A DNA stretch of 64,000 bases from NCBI RefSeq assembly GCF_019929665.1, contig NZ_JAHZPZ010000001.1, positions 639,147 through 703,146 of the forward strand. Reading direction: 5' to 3'. Shown piece after piece: positions 48,376-58,446 of this stretch. Within the stretch, counting starts at the first letter, position 1, and every line of letters starts with the position of its first letter. The notes below the pieces were generated by a model. The model saw only the letters and a list, made by a program, of their open reading frames with translations, had not been told where the DNA came from and ran no database searches. Both the position numbers and the translations under genes were made by a program. Source of the stretch: Streptococcus infantis. GTDB taxonomy: Bacteria; Bacillota; Bacilli; Lactobacillales; Streptococcaceae.

Positions 48376-49029
48376 TTACAATTCGACAATCTTACCTGTT
48401 TCAAAGTAAACAACCCATTCACAGATATTTTTTGCATAGTCACCGATGCGCTCCAAGTATGAAATCACTTGGAAGTAATCGCGACCTGTGACGATAGCAT
48501 CTGGTTTCTTTCTGATTTCTTCAGTTGCCAAATCACGAATATTTTCAAAGTAATGGTTAATTTTTTCATCCATGGTTGCAACTTCGTAGGCCTTGTCAAC
48601 TGATCCGTTTAGGTAAAGTTCAAGGGTTGTTTCCACGAAATCTTTAACATCACGTCCCATCTTTTTGATTTCTTCTTCAACTTCTGGGATGCGTTGTTCA
48701 CCCTTCATACGAATGGTTGCCTCAGCAATGGATACAGCATGGTCTCCCATACGTTCCAAGTCTGAAACAGCCTTTAGAACTGTTAGAACTGTACGTAAAT
48801 CTTGTGATACCGGCTGTTGAAGGGCAATAATTTCAAATGATTTCTTTTCAAGTTTCAATTCGTATTCATTAACTTCTGCGTCTTGCTCGATGACTTCTTT
48901 AGCCAAGTCACGGTCATGAGTGACAAAAGCTCGTACAGTACGATTGATTTGGGAAAGAACTTCTTGTCCCATAGCGTAGAATTGGTTGTGCAATTTCTCT
49001 AAATCTTCTTCAAATTGAGATCGTAACAT
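48376..49029 (-). CDS. phoU: Phosphate transport regulator PhoU
   Basis: This 217-residue all-helical protein has two PhoU repeats, each with an acidic metal-binding motif (DLERMGDHAVSIAE and YLERIGDYAKNICEW). It restrains the Pst transporter and its two-component sensor. AAGGAG precedes the ATG at 49029; the longer frame running into pstB is rejected. It ends the pst operon. Confidence 0.95.
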   Translation of the reverse strand: MLRSQFEEDLEKLHNQFYAMGQEVLSQINRTVRAFVTHDRDLAKEVIEQDAEVNEYELKLEKKSFEIIALQQPVSQDLRTVLTVLKAVSDLERMGDHAVSIAEATIRMKGEQRIPEVEEEIKKMGRDVKDFVETTLELYLNGSVDKAYEVATMDEKINHYFENIRDLATEEIRKKPDAIVTGRDYFQVISYLERIGDYAKNICEWVVYFETGKIVEL

Positions 49030-49039
49030 CTTTTTCTCC

Positions 49040-49798
49040 TTATCCAAATTTACCTGAAATGTAATCTTCTGTTTCCTTATGTTGTGGATAGAGGAACATT
49101 TCCTTGGTATCGTTAAATTCAATCAAATCTCCATTGAGGAAAAAGCCTGTTTTATCAGAGATTCGAGATGCTTGCTGCATGGAACGAGTAACCAATAGCA
49201 TGGTGTACTTGTCCTTAAGACTATATAGGGTTTCTTCGATTTTTCCAGCCGAGATAGGATCTAAGGCTGAGGTCGGCTCATCCAAGAGGATAATCTTTGG
49301 ACTAGTCGCCAATACACGGGCTACACAAACACGTTGTTGTTGTCCACCTGATAGACCAATTGCTGAATCATGCAAGCGATCCTTGACCTCATCCCAGATT
49401 GAAGCACGCTGTAAGGCTTTCTCTACAGCTTCGTCCAAGACTTGCTTATCTTTCTCCCCATTAATGCGGAGACCATAGACGACATTTTCATAGATGGACA
49501 TTGGAAATGGATTGGGTTGTTGGAAAACCATTCCAATTTCCTTACGTAACTCAACGGTATCAGTACGAGGGCTATAGATATTGTGTCCATTATAAACCAC
49601 TGATCCAGTTGTTGTCACTTCAGGATTAAGGTCACCCATTCGGTTAATAGCCTTGAGCAGGGTTGATTTCCCAGATCCAGAGGGACCGATAAGGGCGGTA
49701 ATTTCCTTGGGTTGGAAAGATAAGGAAACACTATTCAAGGCCTTCTTTTTGTTGTAATAAACAGATAGGTCTTTGACCTGTAAAATCGGTTCTGTCAT
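49040..49798 (-). CDS. pstB: Phosphate ABC transporter ATPase (second copy)
   Basis: This 252-residue ATPase has Walker [10 protein letters not shown], signature [14 protein letters not shown] and Walker [14 protein letters not shown]. The usual switch histidine motif reads [10 protein letters not shown], where the paralogue upstream has IIVTHSMQQA. An Arg in place of the H-loop His could weaken hydrolysis. It follows the first pstB by 12 bases, and tandem pstB genes are common in streptococci. Confidence 0.93.
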   Translation of the reverse strand: MTEPILQVKDLSVYYNKKKALNSVSLSFQPKEITALIGPSGSGKSTLLKAINRMGDLNPEVTTTGSVVYNGHNIYSPRTDTVELRKEIGMVFQQPNPFPMSIYENVVYGLRINGEKDKQVLDEAVEKALQRASIWDEVKDRLHDSAIGLSGGQQQRVCVARVLATSPKIILLDEPTSALDPISAGKIEETLYSLKDKYTMLLVTRSMQQASRISDKTGFFLNGDLIEFNDTKEMFLYPQHKETEDYISGKFG

Positions 49799-49810
49799 AC
49801 TGTTTCCTTT

Positions 49811-50614
49811 CTAACCAAAGTGTCCAGTTACATAGTCATTGGTAGACTGTAGCTTGGCATTTTGGAAAATGTTTGACGTTTTATCGTACTCAATCAAATC
49901 TCCCAAGTAGAAAAATCCAGTGTAGTCACTTGCACGCGCAGCCTGTTGCATACTGTGGGTCACGATAATGATGGTAAAATCCTTCTTCAACTCCAACATG
50001 GTCTCCTCAAGCTGAGCTGTCGCAATCGGATCCAAGGCTGATGCCGGCTCATCCATCAAGAGGATGTCTGGTTTTACAGAAATAGCACGTGCGATACAGA
50101 GACGTTGCTGCTGACCACCTGAAAGCATCAAGGCTGACTTATGGAGGTCATCTTTGACCTGATCCCAGAGGGCAGCCTGGCGAAGTGAGGTTTCTACAAT
50201 TTCATCAAGGATTTTCTTGTCCTTAATACCTGCACGTTCATGTGCAAATGTGATGTTGCGGTAGATTGATTTAGCAAATGGATTTGGACGTTGGAACACC
50301 ATTCCGATGTGTTTACGCATTTCATAAACATTGATTTCAGGACGATTAACGTCAATTCCCTGATAGAGAATTTGTCCTGTAACTTTTGCAATATCAATGG
50401 TATCATTCATACGGTTGAGACTGCGTAGGTAGGTTGATTTCCCAGAACCTGACGGTCCAATCAAGGCCGTAATTTTATTTTTTTCGAATTGCATATCCAC
50501 GCCCTTGATGGATTCATTTTTACCGTAGTAAACGTGTAAATCCTTAGTAGAGAGGGCCACTTTTTCTTCTGGAAAAGTAATGATATGCCTTTCATCCCAA
50601 TTATATTTTGACAT
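49811..50614 (-). CDS. pstB: Phosphate ABC transporter ATPase (first copy)
   Basis: This 267-residue ATPase has Walker [10 protein letters not shown], signature [14 protein letters not shown], Walker B ILLMDEPASALDP and the intact switch motif IIVTHSMQQA. It powers PstC-PstA. It lies 10 bases after pstA. Confidence 0.95.
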   Translation of the reverse strand: MSKYNWDERHIITFPEEKVALSTKDLHVYYGKNESIKGVDMQFEKNKITALIGPSGSGKSTYLRSLNRMNDTIDIAKVTGQILYQGIDVNRPEINVYEMRKHIGMVFQRPNPFAKSIYRNITFAHERAGIKDKKILDEIVETSLRQAALWDQVKDDLHKSALMLSGGQQQRLCIARAISVKPDILLMDEPASALDPIATAQLEETMLELKKDFTIIIVTHSMQQAARASDYTGFFYLGDLIEYDKTSNIFQNAKLQSTNDYVTGHFG

Positions 50615-50624
50615 GGCTTCTCCT

Positions 50625-51509
50625 TTAGGCAGCGGTTAATTTCTTATGTAGATAGCTTCCGAGTTTACGTGCTCCAAAGTTAAAGATTAAGATAAAGATA
50701 AGGAGCACCGCAGCAGAACCTGCTGAAACCAAAGTTCCATCAGGAATAGTTCCTTCACTATTGACTTTCCAGATATGAACAGCCAAGGTTTCTGCTTGAC
50801 GGAAGATTGAGATTGGACTAGATACACTTAGAACATTCCAGTTAGACCAGTCAAGAGCTGGCGCAGATTGACCTGCTGTGTAGATAAGGGCTGCAGCTTC
50901 ACCAAAGATACGACCTGATGCAAGCACGATCCCCGTTACAATTCCAGGAAGAGCTTCAGGAATCACGACATGAAGGACTGTTTCCCAACGAGAAAGTCCC
51001 AGCGCCAAACCAGCTTCACGTTGCGTATGGTGAACGTGTTTCAAACTGTCTTCAACGTTACGAGTCATCTGTGGAAGATTAAAGACTGTTAAAGCTAAGG
51101 CACCTGAAATAATAGAAAATCCATACTCAAACTGGACTACAAAGATGAGGTAACCAAAGAGACCTACAACAACGGATGGTAGAGAAGACAAGATTTCAAT
51201 ACAGGTACGGACAAAATTTGTAATCCGACCTTTTTTAGCATACTCTGCTAGGAAAATTCCAGCTCCCATTGATAGAGGCACTGAGATGAATAAGGTAATG
51301 ACCAAAAGGAAGAAGGAATTATAAAGTTGAATTCCAATACCACCACCTGCTTGATAAGAGGATGATTTTCCAGTCAAGAATGACCAAGAAACATGCGGCA
51401 AGCCTCGAACCAAGATATAAAGAATCAAGGAAGCTAGAATGGTCACGATGATTCCTGCGATGGTATAGAGGACAGCTGTTGCAAGTTTATCTAATTTCTT
51501 AGCGTGCAT
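50625..51509 (-). CDS. pstA: Phosphate ABC transporter permease PstA
   Basis: This 294-residue permease has six helices and the EAA-type loop GLALGLSRWETVLHVVIPEALPG. It pairs with PstC. Its start overlaps pstC by 11 bases. Confidence 0.96.
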   Translation of the reverse strand: MHAKKLDKLATAVLYTIAGIIVTILASLILYILVRGLPHVSWSFLTGKSSSYQAGGGIGIQLYNSFFLLVITLFISVPLSMGAGIFLAEYAKKGRITNFVRTCIEILSSLPSVVVGLFGYLIFVVQFEYGFSIISGALALTVFNLPQMTRNVEDSLKHVHHTQREAGLALGLSRWETVLHVVIPEALPGIVTGIVLASGRIFGEAAALIYTAGQSAPALDWSNWNVLSVSSPISIFRQAETLAVHIWKVNSEGTIPDGTLVSAGSAAVLLIFILIFNFGARKLGSYLHKKLTAA

Positions 51510-52416
51510 AGTTTTTCTTTCCTCTTTCTTTCGTAATCAATTTAATGACACTGTTAAAGGCCAAACTCATCAAGAGCAATACTAAGGCCAGTGACCAAAG
51601 AACATTATTATCAACAGTTCCCATAACGGTATTTCCGATTCCCATGGTCAAAACAGATGTCAGAGTCGCTGCTGGTGTCGTCAATGAAGTTGGAACAACT
51701 GCTGAGTTACCGACAACCATCTGAATCGCAAGGGCTTCACCAAAGGCACGCGCCATTCCGAAGACTACTGCCGTAAAAATACCTGAACGAGCAGCCTTCA
51801 AGGTTACACGCCAGATGGTTTGCCAACGAGTCGCTCCCATGGCTAAACTTGCTTCACGGTAGTGACGAGGAACCGCACGTAAGCTATCTGTTGTCATGAA
51901 GGTTACAGTCGGCAAAATCATAACAAAGAGAACGAAAATTCCTGATAAAATACCAAAACCAGTACCACCAAAGACAGTACGTACAAAAGGTACCACGACC
52001 TGCAAACCGATAAATCCATAAACTACTGAAGGAATCCCAACTAGGAGCTCGATAGCTGGTTGTAAAATCTTAGCTCCTTTTGGTGATACTTCTGTCATAA
52101 AGACTGCTGCCCCAATGGCAAATGGTGTAGCAATCAAAGCTGATAGGATGGTAACAATAAAGGAACCTAAAATCATTGGAAGAGCACCAAATTGCTTACC
52201 TGATGGATTCCAAGTTGCACCAAAGAGGAAATCAAAGATATTCACACCATTGACAAAGAAGGTCGACAAACCTTTTTGGGCTACAAAGATTAAAATCATA
52301 GCCACAATGATAACAATCAAAGATAGGCAGGCAAAAGTCAGACTTTTCCCTAATTTCTCAAGACGAGAGTTTTTTGAAGGAGAGAGCAATTTTTTAGATA
52401 ATTCTTCTTGATTCAT
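51499..52416 (-). CDS. pstC: Phosphate ABC transporter permease PstC
   Basis: This 305-residue permease has six helices and the coupling loop SLAMGATRWQTIWRVTLKAA. The ATG shares its first base with the pstS stop (TAATG). Confidence 0.96.
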   Translation of the reverse strand: MNQEELSKKLLSPSKNSRLEKLGKSLTFACLSLIVIIVAMILIFVAQKGLSTFFVNGVNIFDFLFGATWNPSGKQFGALPMILGSFIVTILSALIATPFAIGAAVFMTEVSPKGAKILQPAIELLVGIPSVVYGFIGLQVVVPFVRTVFGGTGFGILSGIFVLFVMILPTVTFMTTDSLRAVPRHYREASLAMGATRWQTIWRVTLKAARSGIFTAVVFGMARAFGEALAIQMVVGNSAVVPTSLTTPAATLTSVLTMGIGNTVMGTVDNNVLWSLALVLLLMSLAFNSVIKLITKERGKKNYAR

Positions 52417-53294
52417 TATTGGCTCCCTTCTAGCGCTGTTACAGTACCTGCAGCATCTTTTTCAACCTTCATTTCCTTGACAGAAATATAGCCCATTCCT
52501 TTTACAATGCCATTTTGAGCTTCATCTGAAAGGACAAAGTTTAGGAATTCGGCAACCAATTCATTTGGCTCACCAAGGGTATACATGTGTTCATAAGACC
52601 ACAAAGGCCAATTGTTAGTTGTAACATTTTCTGAGGTTGGCTCATAACCATTGAGTTTGATAGTCCCAACCGAGTCATCAACATAGGCGAAAGCTAGGTA
52701 TGAGATAGCTCCAGGTGTTTGGGAAACGATGGACTTCACCATACCGTTTGAATCTTGCTCTTGACTTTGTATTGCTGATTTTCCATCCATAATCACACTG
52801 TCAAAGGTAGCACGAGAACCTGAGCTTGCAGCACGGTTGATAATAGAAACAGCTAAATCCTTACCACCAACTTCTTTCCAGTTGGTAATTTCACCTGTAA
52901 AAATTTTGCTAAGTTGTTCTGTCGTAAGATTATCGACGTCTACTTCTTTATTAATAATGACAGCTAATCCAGCAACAGCAACCTTATGGTCAACTAGCGC
53001 GGACGCATCGATACCATCTTTCTCTTCAGCGAACACATCAGAGTTTCCAACATCAACTGCACCTGACTGAACTTGAGATAGTCCAGTACCAGATCCACCA
53101 CCTTGAACATTGACTGTTTTACCAACGTGTGCGGACGCAAATTCATCTGCTGCCGCCTCGACTAAAGGTTGAAGGGCAGTTGAACCGACAGCCGTCATAG
53201 ACTCCCCACGATCAATCCAACTTGCACATCCTACTAGCGAACCAGCAAGTAAAAGAGTTGCAAGAGAGATGGTGAGTTTTTTAAATTTTTTCAC
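52416..53294 (-). CDS. pstS: Phosphate-binding lipoprotein PstS
   Basis: This 292-residue lipoprotein has lipobox SLVGC with Cys at residue 23. The phosphate-binding motifs are [39 protein letters not shown] cut across the hinge, and [13 protein letters not shown]. The start codon is GTG, preceded by AAGGAG at the right spacing. A TATAGT -10 lies at 53378-53383 on the minus strand. The operon is presumably phosphate-regulated. Confidence 0.96.
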   Translation of the reverse strand: MKKFKKLTISLATLLLAGSLVGCASWIDRGESMTAVGSTALQPLVEAAADEFASAHVGKTVNVQGGGSGTGLSQVQSGAVDVGNSDVFAEEKDGIDASALVDHKVAVAGLAVIINKEVDVDNLTTEQLSKIFTGEITNWKEVGGKDLAVSIINRAASSGSRATFDSVIMDGKSAIQSQEQDSNGMVKSIVSQTPGAISYLAFAYVDDSVGTIKLNGYEPTSENVTTNNWPLWSYEHMYTLGEPNELVAEFLNFVLSDEAQNGIVKGMGYISVKEMKVEKDAAGTVTALEGSQ

Positions 53295-53403
53295 TATTTG
53301 TCTCCTTGAAAATAATGATGAATAGCTTGAATTTTTGCCCTTATTTTCTATTGTTTTCAGGGAAAATCCATACTTCCACTATAACATAGAATACAGTTTT
53401 TGA

Positions 53404-54717
53404 CTAGTTTTTCACCTGAAACCTCAAGCCCTTGGGAAAATAATTCTTCAAGGTATTTCCGGTTACTTTTGCAAAACCTAGACCATTTCCACCAACCAAA
53501 ACTTGGTACCAACCATTTGGAAGAGTTTCAGCTAATTGGACCGTTTCACCAGCCACATATTTGACAAAGTCTTCTTGATGAATTTCGATTCCTTGCTTGA
53601 CTTGGCTTGGTTTTAAAGCTAAGCCAAGAGCAAAACTTGGTTCAAAACGTTTTTTCTTAAAAGTTCCAAGATGAAGACCATTACGAGCTATCTTGAGTTT
53701 TCCTATATCGGGTAGGACTTCTGGCAAGAGATAAAGCTGGTCTCCAAAAACTTGTAAGACACCGGTCAGTTTTTCTTTAAGGTGTTTTTTCTCAAAATCC
53801 TGCCATAAGGAAATCTGTTCACGAGATAGGTTGGATTTAGAAGGTTTGAACTTCCCAGCCTTGTTTTGACCTTTAAACTGAAGATGGGCCACGAACTGAC
53901 CTTCTCCCTTAAAGTGATGAGGGTACATTCTAGCTGTTTCAGCTAAATCAATCCCAGGTACCATTCCATTGATGTGTTGGATTGGAATCAATTCAAAATG
54001 ATAGCTATCCAGTAACCATTGGACGATTTCTTCGTTTTCTTCTGGCGCCCAGGTACAGGTTGAATAGACTAGTCGACCACCATCAGCCAGCATGGTAACA
54101 GCATCTGCTAAAATCTCACGTTGTAAACTAGCGCACTGACTAGGATAATCGACACTCCAATAATCCATAGCGTCAGGTTGTTTACGAAACATCCCTTCTC
54201 CTGAGCAAGGTGCATCTAGAACAATCAGGTCAAAATATCCTTTAAAGACCTTGGCTAAACGTTCTGCAGATTCATTGGTCACAACGACATTAGTCGCACC
54301 AAAGCGTTCCATATTTTCAACTAAAATCTTTGACCGTTTGCTTGAAATCTCATTTGAAACAAGAAGACCATCTCCTGCAAGATAGGAGGCCAGTTGAGTG
54401 GATTTCCCACCAGGAGCCGCTGCCAAGTCTAAGACCTTCATACCTGGCTTTGGCTGAGCTACTTGAGCGACCATTTGTGCGGCAGGTTCTTGTGAATAGA
54501 CCAAACCAGTTACATGTTCTGGTGATTTCCCTGAAACCTTCCCATAGTAGCCCCAGGGTGTATTGGGAATAGCATCTGAAAAAGAAAGCTGTTTTTCTTT
54601 TAAAGGATTGATACGAAAGGCAGAAACAGCTTCATCATCAAAAGAGGCAAGAAAAGCTCTTGCCTCATCTCCCAATATTGTTTCGTATTTTTTTACAAAT
54701 CCATCTGGAAATTGCAT
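53404..54717 (-). CDS. rsmF: RsmF/NOL1-family rRNA (cytosine-C5)-methyltransferase
   Basis: This 437-residue protein has an S-adenosylmethionine motif DLAAAPGGKSTQLASYL (about residues 95-111). The two catalytic cysteine segments are LDAPCSGEGMFRK and VYSTCTWAPEENE. The C-terminal PUA-like extension is seen in RsmF. It probably methylates 16S rRNA C1407-type sites, but the exact position is not determined by sequence alone. It follows the phosphatase-like gene by six bases. Confidence 0.9.
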   Translation of the reverse strand: MQFPDGFVKKYETILGDEARAFLASFDDEAVSAFRINPLKEKQLSFSDAIPNTPWGYYGKVSGKSPEHVTGLVYSQEPAAQMVAQVAQPKPGMKVLDLAAAPGGKSTQLASYLAGDGLLVSNEISSKRSKILVENMERFGATNVVVTNESAERLAKVFKGYFDLIVLDAPCSGEGMFRKQPDAMDYWSVDYPSQCASLQREILADAVTMLADGGRLVYSTCTWAPEENEEIVQWLLDSYHFELIPIQHINGMVPGIDLAETARMYPHHFKGEGQFVAHLQFKGQNKAGKFKPSKSNLSREQISLWQDFEKKHLKEKLTGVLQVFGDQLYLLPEVLPDIGKLKIARNGLHLGTFKKKRFEPSFALGLALKPSQVKQGIEIHQEDFVKYVAGETVQLAETLPNGWYQVLVGGNGLGFAKVTGNTLKNYFPKGLRFQVKN

Positions 54718-54723
54718 GTAGGT

Positions 54724-55491
54724 TTATTTCCTTTCATAGATATAGGATTGAATCTCATCTTTCATCTCGACTGGCACCATCATAACGGCCTGTCGTGTTT
54801 GAAAATCGACTTCCTCACCAGCAATCGTAAAAACCTTATAACCCAAACTCTTACCTAGGATACTTGCAGCCGCATAATCCCAAGGTTGTAAATAAGTGAT
54901 ATAGGTTAAAAGTCGACCTGATAGCACCTTGGCAAAACTAATAGCGGCACTGCCATAAACTCGTGTCCCAAGTGCAGCGTTTCCCAAATCAGCTAAGCCC
55001 CATTCGTTAGTCGCTAACATTCCAGAATTACCAGCTACCAAAAATTCTCTCAAGGGTCTCTTTTTAAAGAGTGGCAAAGGTTCGTCATTGCGACAGGATG
55101 GGAAGTCTCCTCCACCATGGTAACAATCACCTTTCATGACATCATAAATAATACCAAACTTACCAACACCTTCCTCAAAATAGGCCAGCATAACGGCAAA
55201 ATCTTCACCTTGTGCTACGAAGTTGTTGGTTCCATCAATAGGATCAATAATCCATACCGAACCTTGTCCTACTGCTGCACGCATGCAGCCTTCTTCTGCA
55301 CAAAATAGATCATCTGGATAGCGAGAACGGATTTTTTTAATAAGTAAGTCTTGAACTTCTTTATCTAACTTAGTTACCAAATCTGTAGGGGAAGACTTTC
55401 TCTCAACATGGAGATCTTCTTTCATATGCTGGAGAATGTATTTCCCAGCTTCCCTGACAATTTCTTTGGCAAATGTAAATTTATTTTCCAA
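54724..55491 (-). CDS. Inositol monophosphatase family protein
   Basis: This 255-residue protein has metal motifs AEEG (about residues 67-70), [16 protein letters not shown] and [17 protein letters not shown]. The family includes inositol, histidinol and nucleotide 3'-phosphatases; the substrate here is unresolved. The start is a TTG (55489-55491): GAAGGGAAG lies seven bases upstream and the N-terminus [19 protein letters not shown] begins there. The longer frame is antiparallel to no conserved sequence. It overlaps the UPF0223 gene by 11 bases. Confidence 0.85.
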   Translation of the reverse strand: MENKFTFAKEIVREAGKYILQHMKEDLHVERKSSPTDLVTKLDKEVQDLLIKKIRSRYPDDLFCAEEGCMRAAVGQGSVWIIDPIDGTNNFVAQGEDFAVMLAYFEEGVGKFGIIYDVMKGDCYHGGGDFPSCRNDEPLPLFKKRPLREFLVAGNSGMLATNEWGLADLGNAALGTRVYGSAAISFAKVLSGRLLTYITYLQPWDYAAASILGKSLGYKVFTIAGEEVDFQTRQAVMMVPVEMKDEIQSYIYERK

Positions 55492-55759
55492 GTGAAATCT
55501 TCCCTTCTCCTTTTTCTTTGGCCAACTGGACTGCACGGTAGAAAGAGTATCCACTAACTGATTCAAACTCACGTCCCAAACGTTTTTCTTCGCTCTTGCT
55601 AGGCACAACTGACTTGAATACCTTGTAGGATTCTAATAGTTTCTTAGCATCTACCTGTGTCTCATAGGCAGCTTCAACATCATTAAAAAAAGAAAGCACT
55701 GAAGCAAGTTCTTCAGTGCTCCACGACAAATCTAGTGGGTAACTATACTGTTTATTCAT
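55481..55759 (-). CDS. UPF0223 family protein
   Basis: This 92-residue soluble, mostly helical protein starts [20 protein letters not shown] and includes [20 protein letters not shown]. It matches the UPF0223/YktA family. Function unknown. It lies between spx and the phosphatase-like gene with almost no spacing. Confidence 0.85.
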   Translation of the reverse strand: MNKQYSYPLDLSWSTEELASVLSFFNDVEAAYETQVDAKKLLESYKVFKSVVPSKSEEKRLGREFESVSGYSFYRAVQLAKEKGEGKISLGK

Positions 55760-56161
55760 CTAATTAATACCAGCTCTTAATGTAGCTTCTTTCAATTCTT
55801 GCTTACGGTAACTACGAGGAAGAAATGCACGAATCTCATCTTCATTAAAGCCAATCTGCATACGTTTATCATCAATGATGATAGGACGACGCAAAAGACT
55901 AGGATATTGCTCAATTAAATTAAGCAACTCTGTCACCGAGATACTTTCCACATCGATATTTAACTTTTGGAAAATTTTTGAACGAGTTGAAATGATGTCA
56001 TCGGTACCGTTTTCGGTCAAGGAAAGAATGTGTTGCAATTCTTTTCTTGATAAAGGACTGGTCATAATGTTGTGCTCTTGGAAAGGCACTTTATGATTAT
56101 CAAGCCAGGCCTTTGCCTTACGACATGATGTACAACTCGGTGATAAAAATAGTGTAATCAT
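55760..56161 (-). CDS. spx: Spx/ArsC-family redox-sensing transcription regulator
   Basis: This 133-residue protein has a thioredoxin-like fold and the redox pair C10-T-S-C13. G52 and the LLRRPIIID motif (R91-R92) mark genuine Spx rather than arsenate reductase. Spx binds the RNA polymerase alpha subunit and redirects transcription under thiol stress. I chose the ATG at 56161; the upstream 14 residues are not conserved. Streptococci usually have two Spx paralogues, and I cannot tell which this is. Confidence 0.9.
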   Translation of the reverse strand: MITLFLSPSCTSCRKAKAWLDNHKVPFQEHNIMTSPLSRKELQHILSLTENGTDDIISTRSKIFQKLNIDVESISVTELLNLIEQYPSLLRRPIIIDDKRMQIGFNEDEIRAFLPRSYRKQELKEATLRAGIN

Positions 56162-56234
56162 GCTATTCTCTTCTTTGCATACTTTTCTTACTCTATTATA
56201 CAAAAAAATAAAGCGCTTGACTAGTTATTTCCGT

Positions 56235-56269
56235 AAAAAAACCTACTTTTTAAAGAAAAATAGGTTTTT
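56235..56269 (-). terminator. Terminator after the TIGR01906 membrane protein gene
   Basis: AAAAACCTA pairs with TAGGTTTTT around an A/T-rich centre; on the minus strand a T run follows. The space to spx otherwise shows no gene. Confidence 0.75.
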
Positions 56270-56298
56270 CGTACAATTTTTAAAACATTTTTATGCAT

Positions 56299-56931
56299 TT
56301 ATGTTATTTTTGGTAATTTTTTCCAACTTAGTAGATAAATAAAGCCAAAAAGCAGTTCATACAAGCAGAAAAATAGGAGAAAGGCATGCAGGAAAAAATC
56401 CTCTGGTAGAATAAGAATGACCGGATCTTTAGCGGGATCAAAAAGCCAGGTATCATCACCTACAAATAGAATCTGATGAAACAAGGTAAAGAATTGTTCA
56501 AAACCAATGAAGACGCCAACTAAACCAAGAACCAAAGGTAAAGACAGCATAATCAAGAGACCTCTGCGATATAGAGACAGAAAACCTTTCTGAATGACTT
56601 GCTTCCAAAAAAGGTAGAAAATCGGTAGAGTTACAATTGCTACTCCTTGCGCTAGGTGAAAGAGTCCCTTTACAACCACAAAGTGGTGAATTCCAGAGGC
56701 AGACGAAGGAAAATTTGGCATTTCTAATACTTGACTCAATGGATTGGTCAAATAATTCATCAAAACATTAAAGTTATGTTGGATGGTCTGAGGTTGAACA
56801 TGAACACGTCTTGTCAGATTTAACCAAGAAATCTCCAGAGGGTAAACCAACCAAGACAGGTAGATGGTCAATAAAATAGCAAGCGAGAGGAGAAAGAGAA
56901 GACTTCCTACAAAAGTAAATTTAGTTTTCAT
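56299..56931 (-). CDS. TIGR01906 family integral membrane protein
   Basis: This 210-residue protein has about five helices. A long extracellular loop follows the first helix ([20 protein letters not shown]), and [22 protein letters not shown] lies near the C-terminus. These are the traits of TIGR01906. The function is unknown, although the family is fixed in many streptococci next to a NagD-like phosphatase. It overlaps that gene by 11 bases. Confidence 0.85.
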   Translation of the reverse strand: MKTKFTFVGSLLFLLSLAILLTIYLSWLVYPLEISWLNLTRRVHVQPQTIQHNFNVLMNYLTNPLSQVLEMPNFPSSASGIHHFVVVKGLFHLAQGVAIVTLPIFYLFWKQVIQKGFLSLYRRGLLIMLSLPLVLGLVGVFIGFEQFFTLFHQILFVGDDTWLFDPAKDPVILILPEDFFLHAFLLFFCLYELLFGFIYLLSWKKLPKIT

Positions 56932-57694
56932 CGAAATTCCACTCCGCTAGACTTGAGAGGACATGGGTTGGGGCGATTGGTAAATCCGCTACTTCTTCAG
57001 GTTTTGTAAATCCTGTCGTCACCAAAAGACTTGGAATACCATTGTCAATACCTGCTCGAATATCAGTAAGATAATTATCACCCACCATGACAATTTCTTG
57101 GCGTTCAAGTCCTAGGTGTTCAACAGCCTTATCCATAATAATCGCGTTTGGTTTTCCAATATAAACTGGTTTTACGCGAGTTGCTGCTTCAAGAAGAGTA
57201 ATCAGTGAACCAGCACCAGGTAAAAGTCCACGTTCTGTTGGAATATTTAAATCTGGATTGGTGCCGATAAAATGAGCACCTTTATGGATAGCTAGAGTTG
57301 CAGTAGCAAATTTTTCATAGTCAACTTGCCAGTCCAAACCTACAACCACATAGGCTGGATTTTCTTTATCTTCAACATAACCAGCTGCTTGAATAGCTTC
57401 CTTGAGCCCTGCTTCTCCAATCACATAAACAGTCTTTTCAAGACCTAAATCATTCATGTAATCAATAGTCGCTAATGTTGCAGTATAGATTGTCGATACA
57501 GGCGTGTCAATATTAAACTGATTGGCCAACATCTCTTGAACACTTTCAGGTGTACGAGTAGTGTTGTTTGTTACAAAAAGATAAGGAATTTCCCTTTTCT
57601 GCAACTCATGTACAAAAGCTTCTCCCGCTGGAATTCTATCTTTTCCTTTATAAATTGTACCGTCTAAATCAATTAAATAGCCTTTATAAGTCAT
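56921..57694 (-). CDS. HAD-IIA phosphatase, NagD-like (TIGR01457)
   Basis: This 257-residue protein has motif [10 protein letters not shown] (residues 9-17), motif [13 protein letters not shown] and motif [18 protein letters not shown]. It may act on nucleotide or sugar phosphates; the substrate is unproven. It lies ten bases after the thioesterase gene. Confidence 0.9.
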   Translation of the reverse strand: MTYKGYLIDLDGTIYKGKDRIPAGEAFVHELQKREIPYLFVTNNTTRTPESVQEMLANQFNIDTPVSTIYTATLATIDYMNDLGLEKTVYVIGEAGLKEAIQAAGYVEDKENPAYVVVGLDWQVDYEKFATATLAIHKGAHFIGTNPDLNIPTERGLLPGAGSLITLLEAATRVKPVYIGKPNAIIMDKAVEHLGLERQEIVMVGDNYLTDIRAGIDNGIPSLLVTTGFTKPEEVADLPIAPTHVLSSLAEWNFDEN

Positions 57695-57704
57695 ATATTA
57701 CTTT

Positions 57705-58442
57705 CTAATCTGTGTTAATTTCTTGCCAAATTATCTTTGCTTGAGCATTGATATCGCCATCACTTGTGACTTGGTGGTTGCTTTCTAGTTGATTCAATTC
57801 GTAACTAGAAGTAATCATACCACCTGGTCGAACTTCCTTGACATACTTGAGGTTGATTTTTTTAGGAATATGATTGGTTAGGAAATCTGCCCCCATGACC
57901 TCAAAAATCCAGTCTAGATATTTGCTGTTATTGACGTGGCCATTCATATCCAAGTCATAAAAACGAACGTGGTAATCTTTGCTAATCGCTTCTTCCAGCT
58001 CTGCGTATTTTGGCCCGCGAAGGAGTTTCTTAGAAAACTCAGATTGATAAGGGGCGACAATTTCTGGTTCTACAGGGTGGACCTTCCGACTATCACGATC
58101 CATAAGGACAAAGGTAGCTACCATGCGAATGATTTCTTGACCAGCTTCATCATAAATAGTAAAACGGCGGTAGCAAAATAGACGATTGTAAGTCAAGGCT
58201 TCCGTTTCAATTGTGATTTCCTCAGCAAAACGAGGAAGTCTAATCACATCGATATCATAATCAGTGATAATCCAAACTAGATTATACTGTTCTAAAACAT
58301 CCTTGTCACTCACTCCTAGCTCAATTGACTGCATCCCTGATACTTGCAGGGACAACAAGATAACGTCTGGTAGTTTGATATGGCCATTCATATCAGCCAT
58401 ATCAAAAGGAATTTTCATCTTCATTTGATAAGTTAAGCCCAT
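57705..58442 (-). CDS. Acyl-ACP thioesterase
   Basis: This 245-residue protein has a double hot-dog fold. The catalytic region FYDLDMNGHVNNSKYLDWIFE (about 160-180) has the Asn-His pair of FatA-type thioesterases, echoed in the first domain by FDMADMNGHIKLPD. It releases free fatty acid from acyl carrier protein. It follows hemW by four bases. Confidence 0.92.
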   Translation of the reverse strand: MGLTYQMKMKIPFDMADMNGHIKLPDVILLSLQVSGMQSIELGVSDKDVLEQYNLVWIITDYDIDVIRLPRFAEEITIETEALTYNRLFCYRRFTIYDEAGQEIIRMVATFVLMDRDSRKVHPVEPEIVAPYQSEFSKKLLRGPKYAELEEAISKDYHVRFYDLDMNGHVNNSKYLDWIFEVMGADFLTNHIPKKINLKYVKEVRPGGMITSSYELNQLESNHQVTSDGDINAQAKIIWQEINTD

Positions 58443-58446
58443 AATT

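Noticed and set aside
54724..55608. Longer 294-residue start for the inositol-phosphatase-like gene
   Set aside because: The extra N-terminus runs through the UPF0223 gene in another frame and is not conserved-looking. The TTG at 55491 has a ribosome site and begins the family N-terminus.
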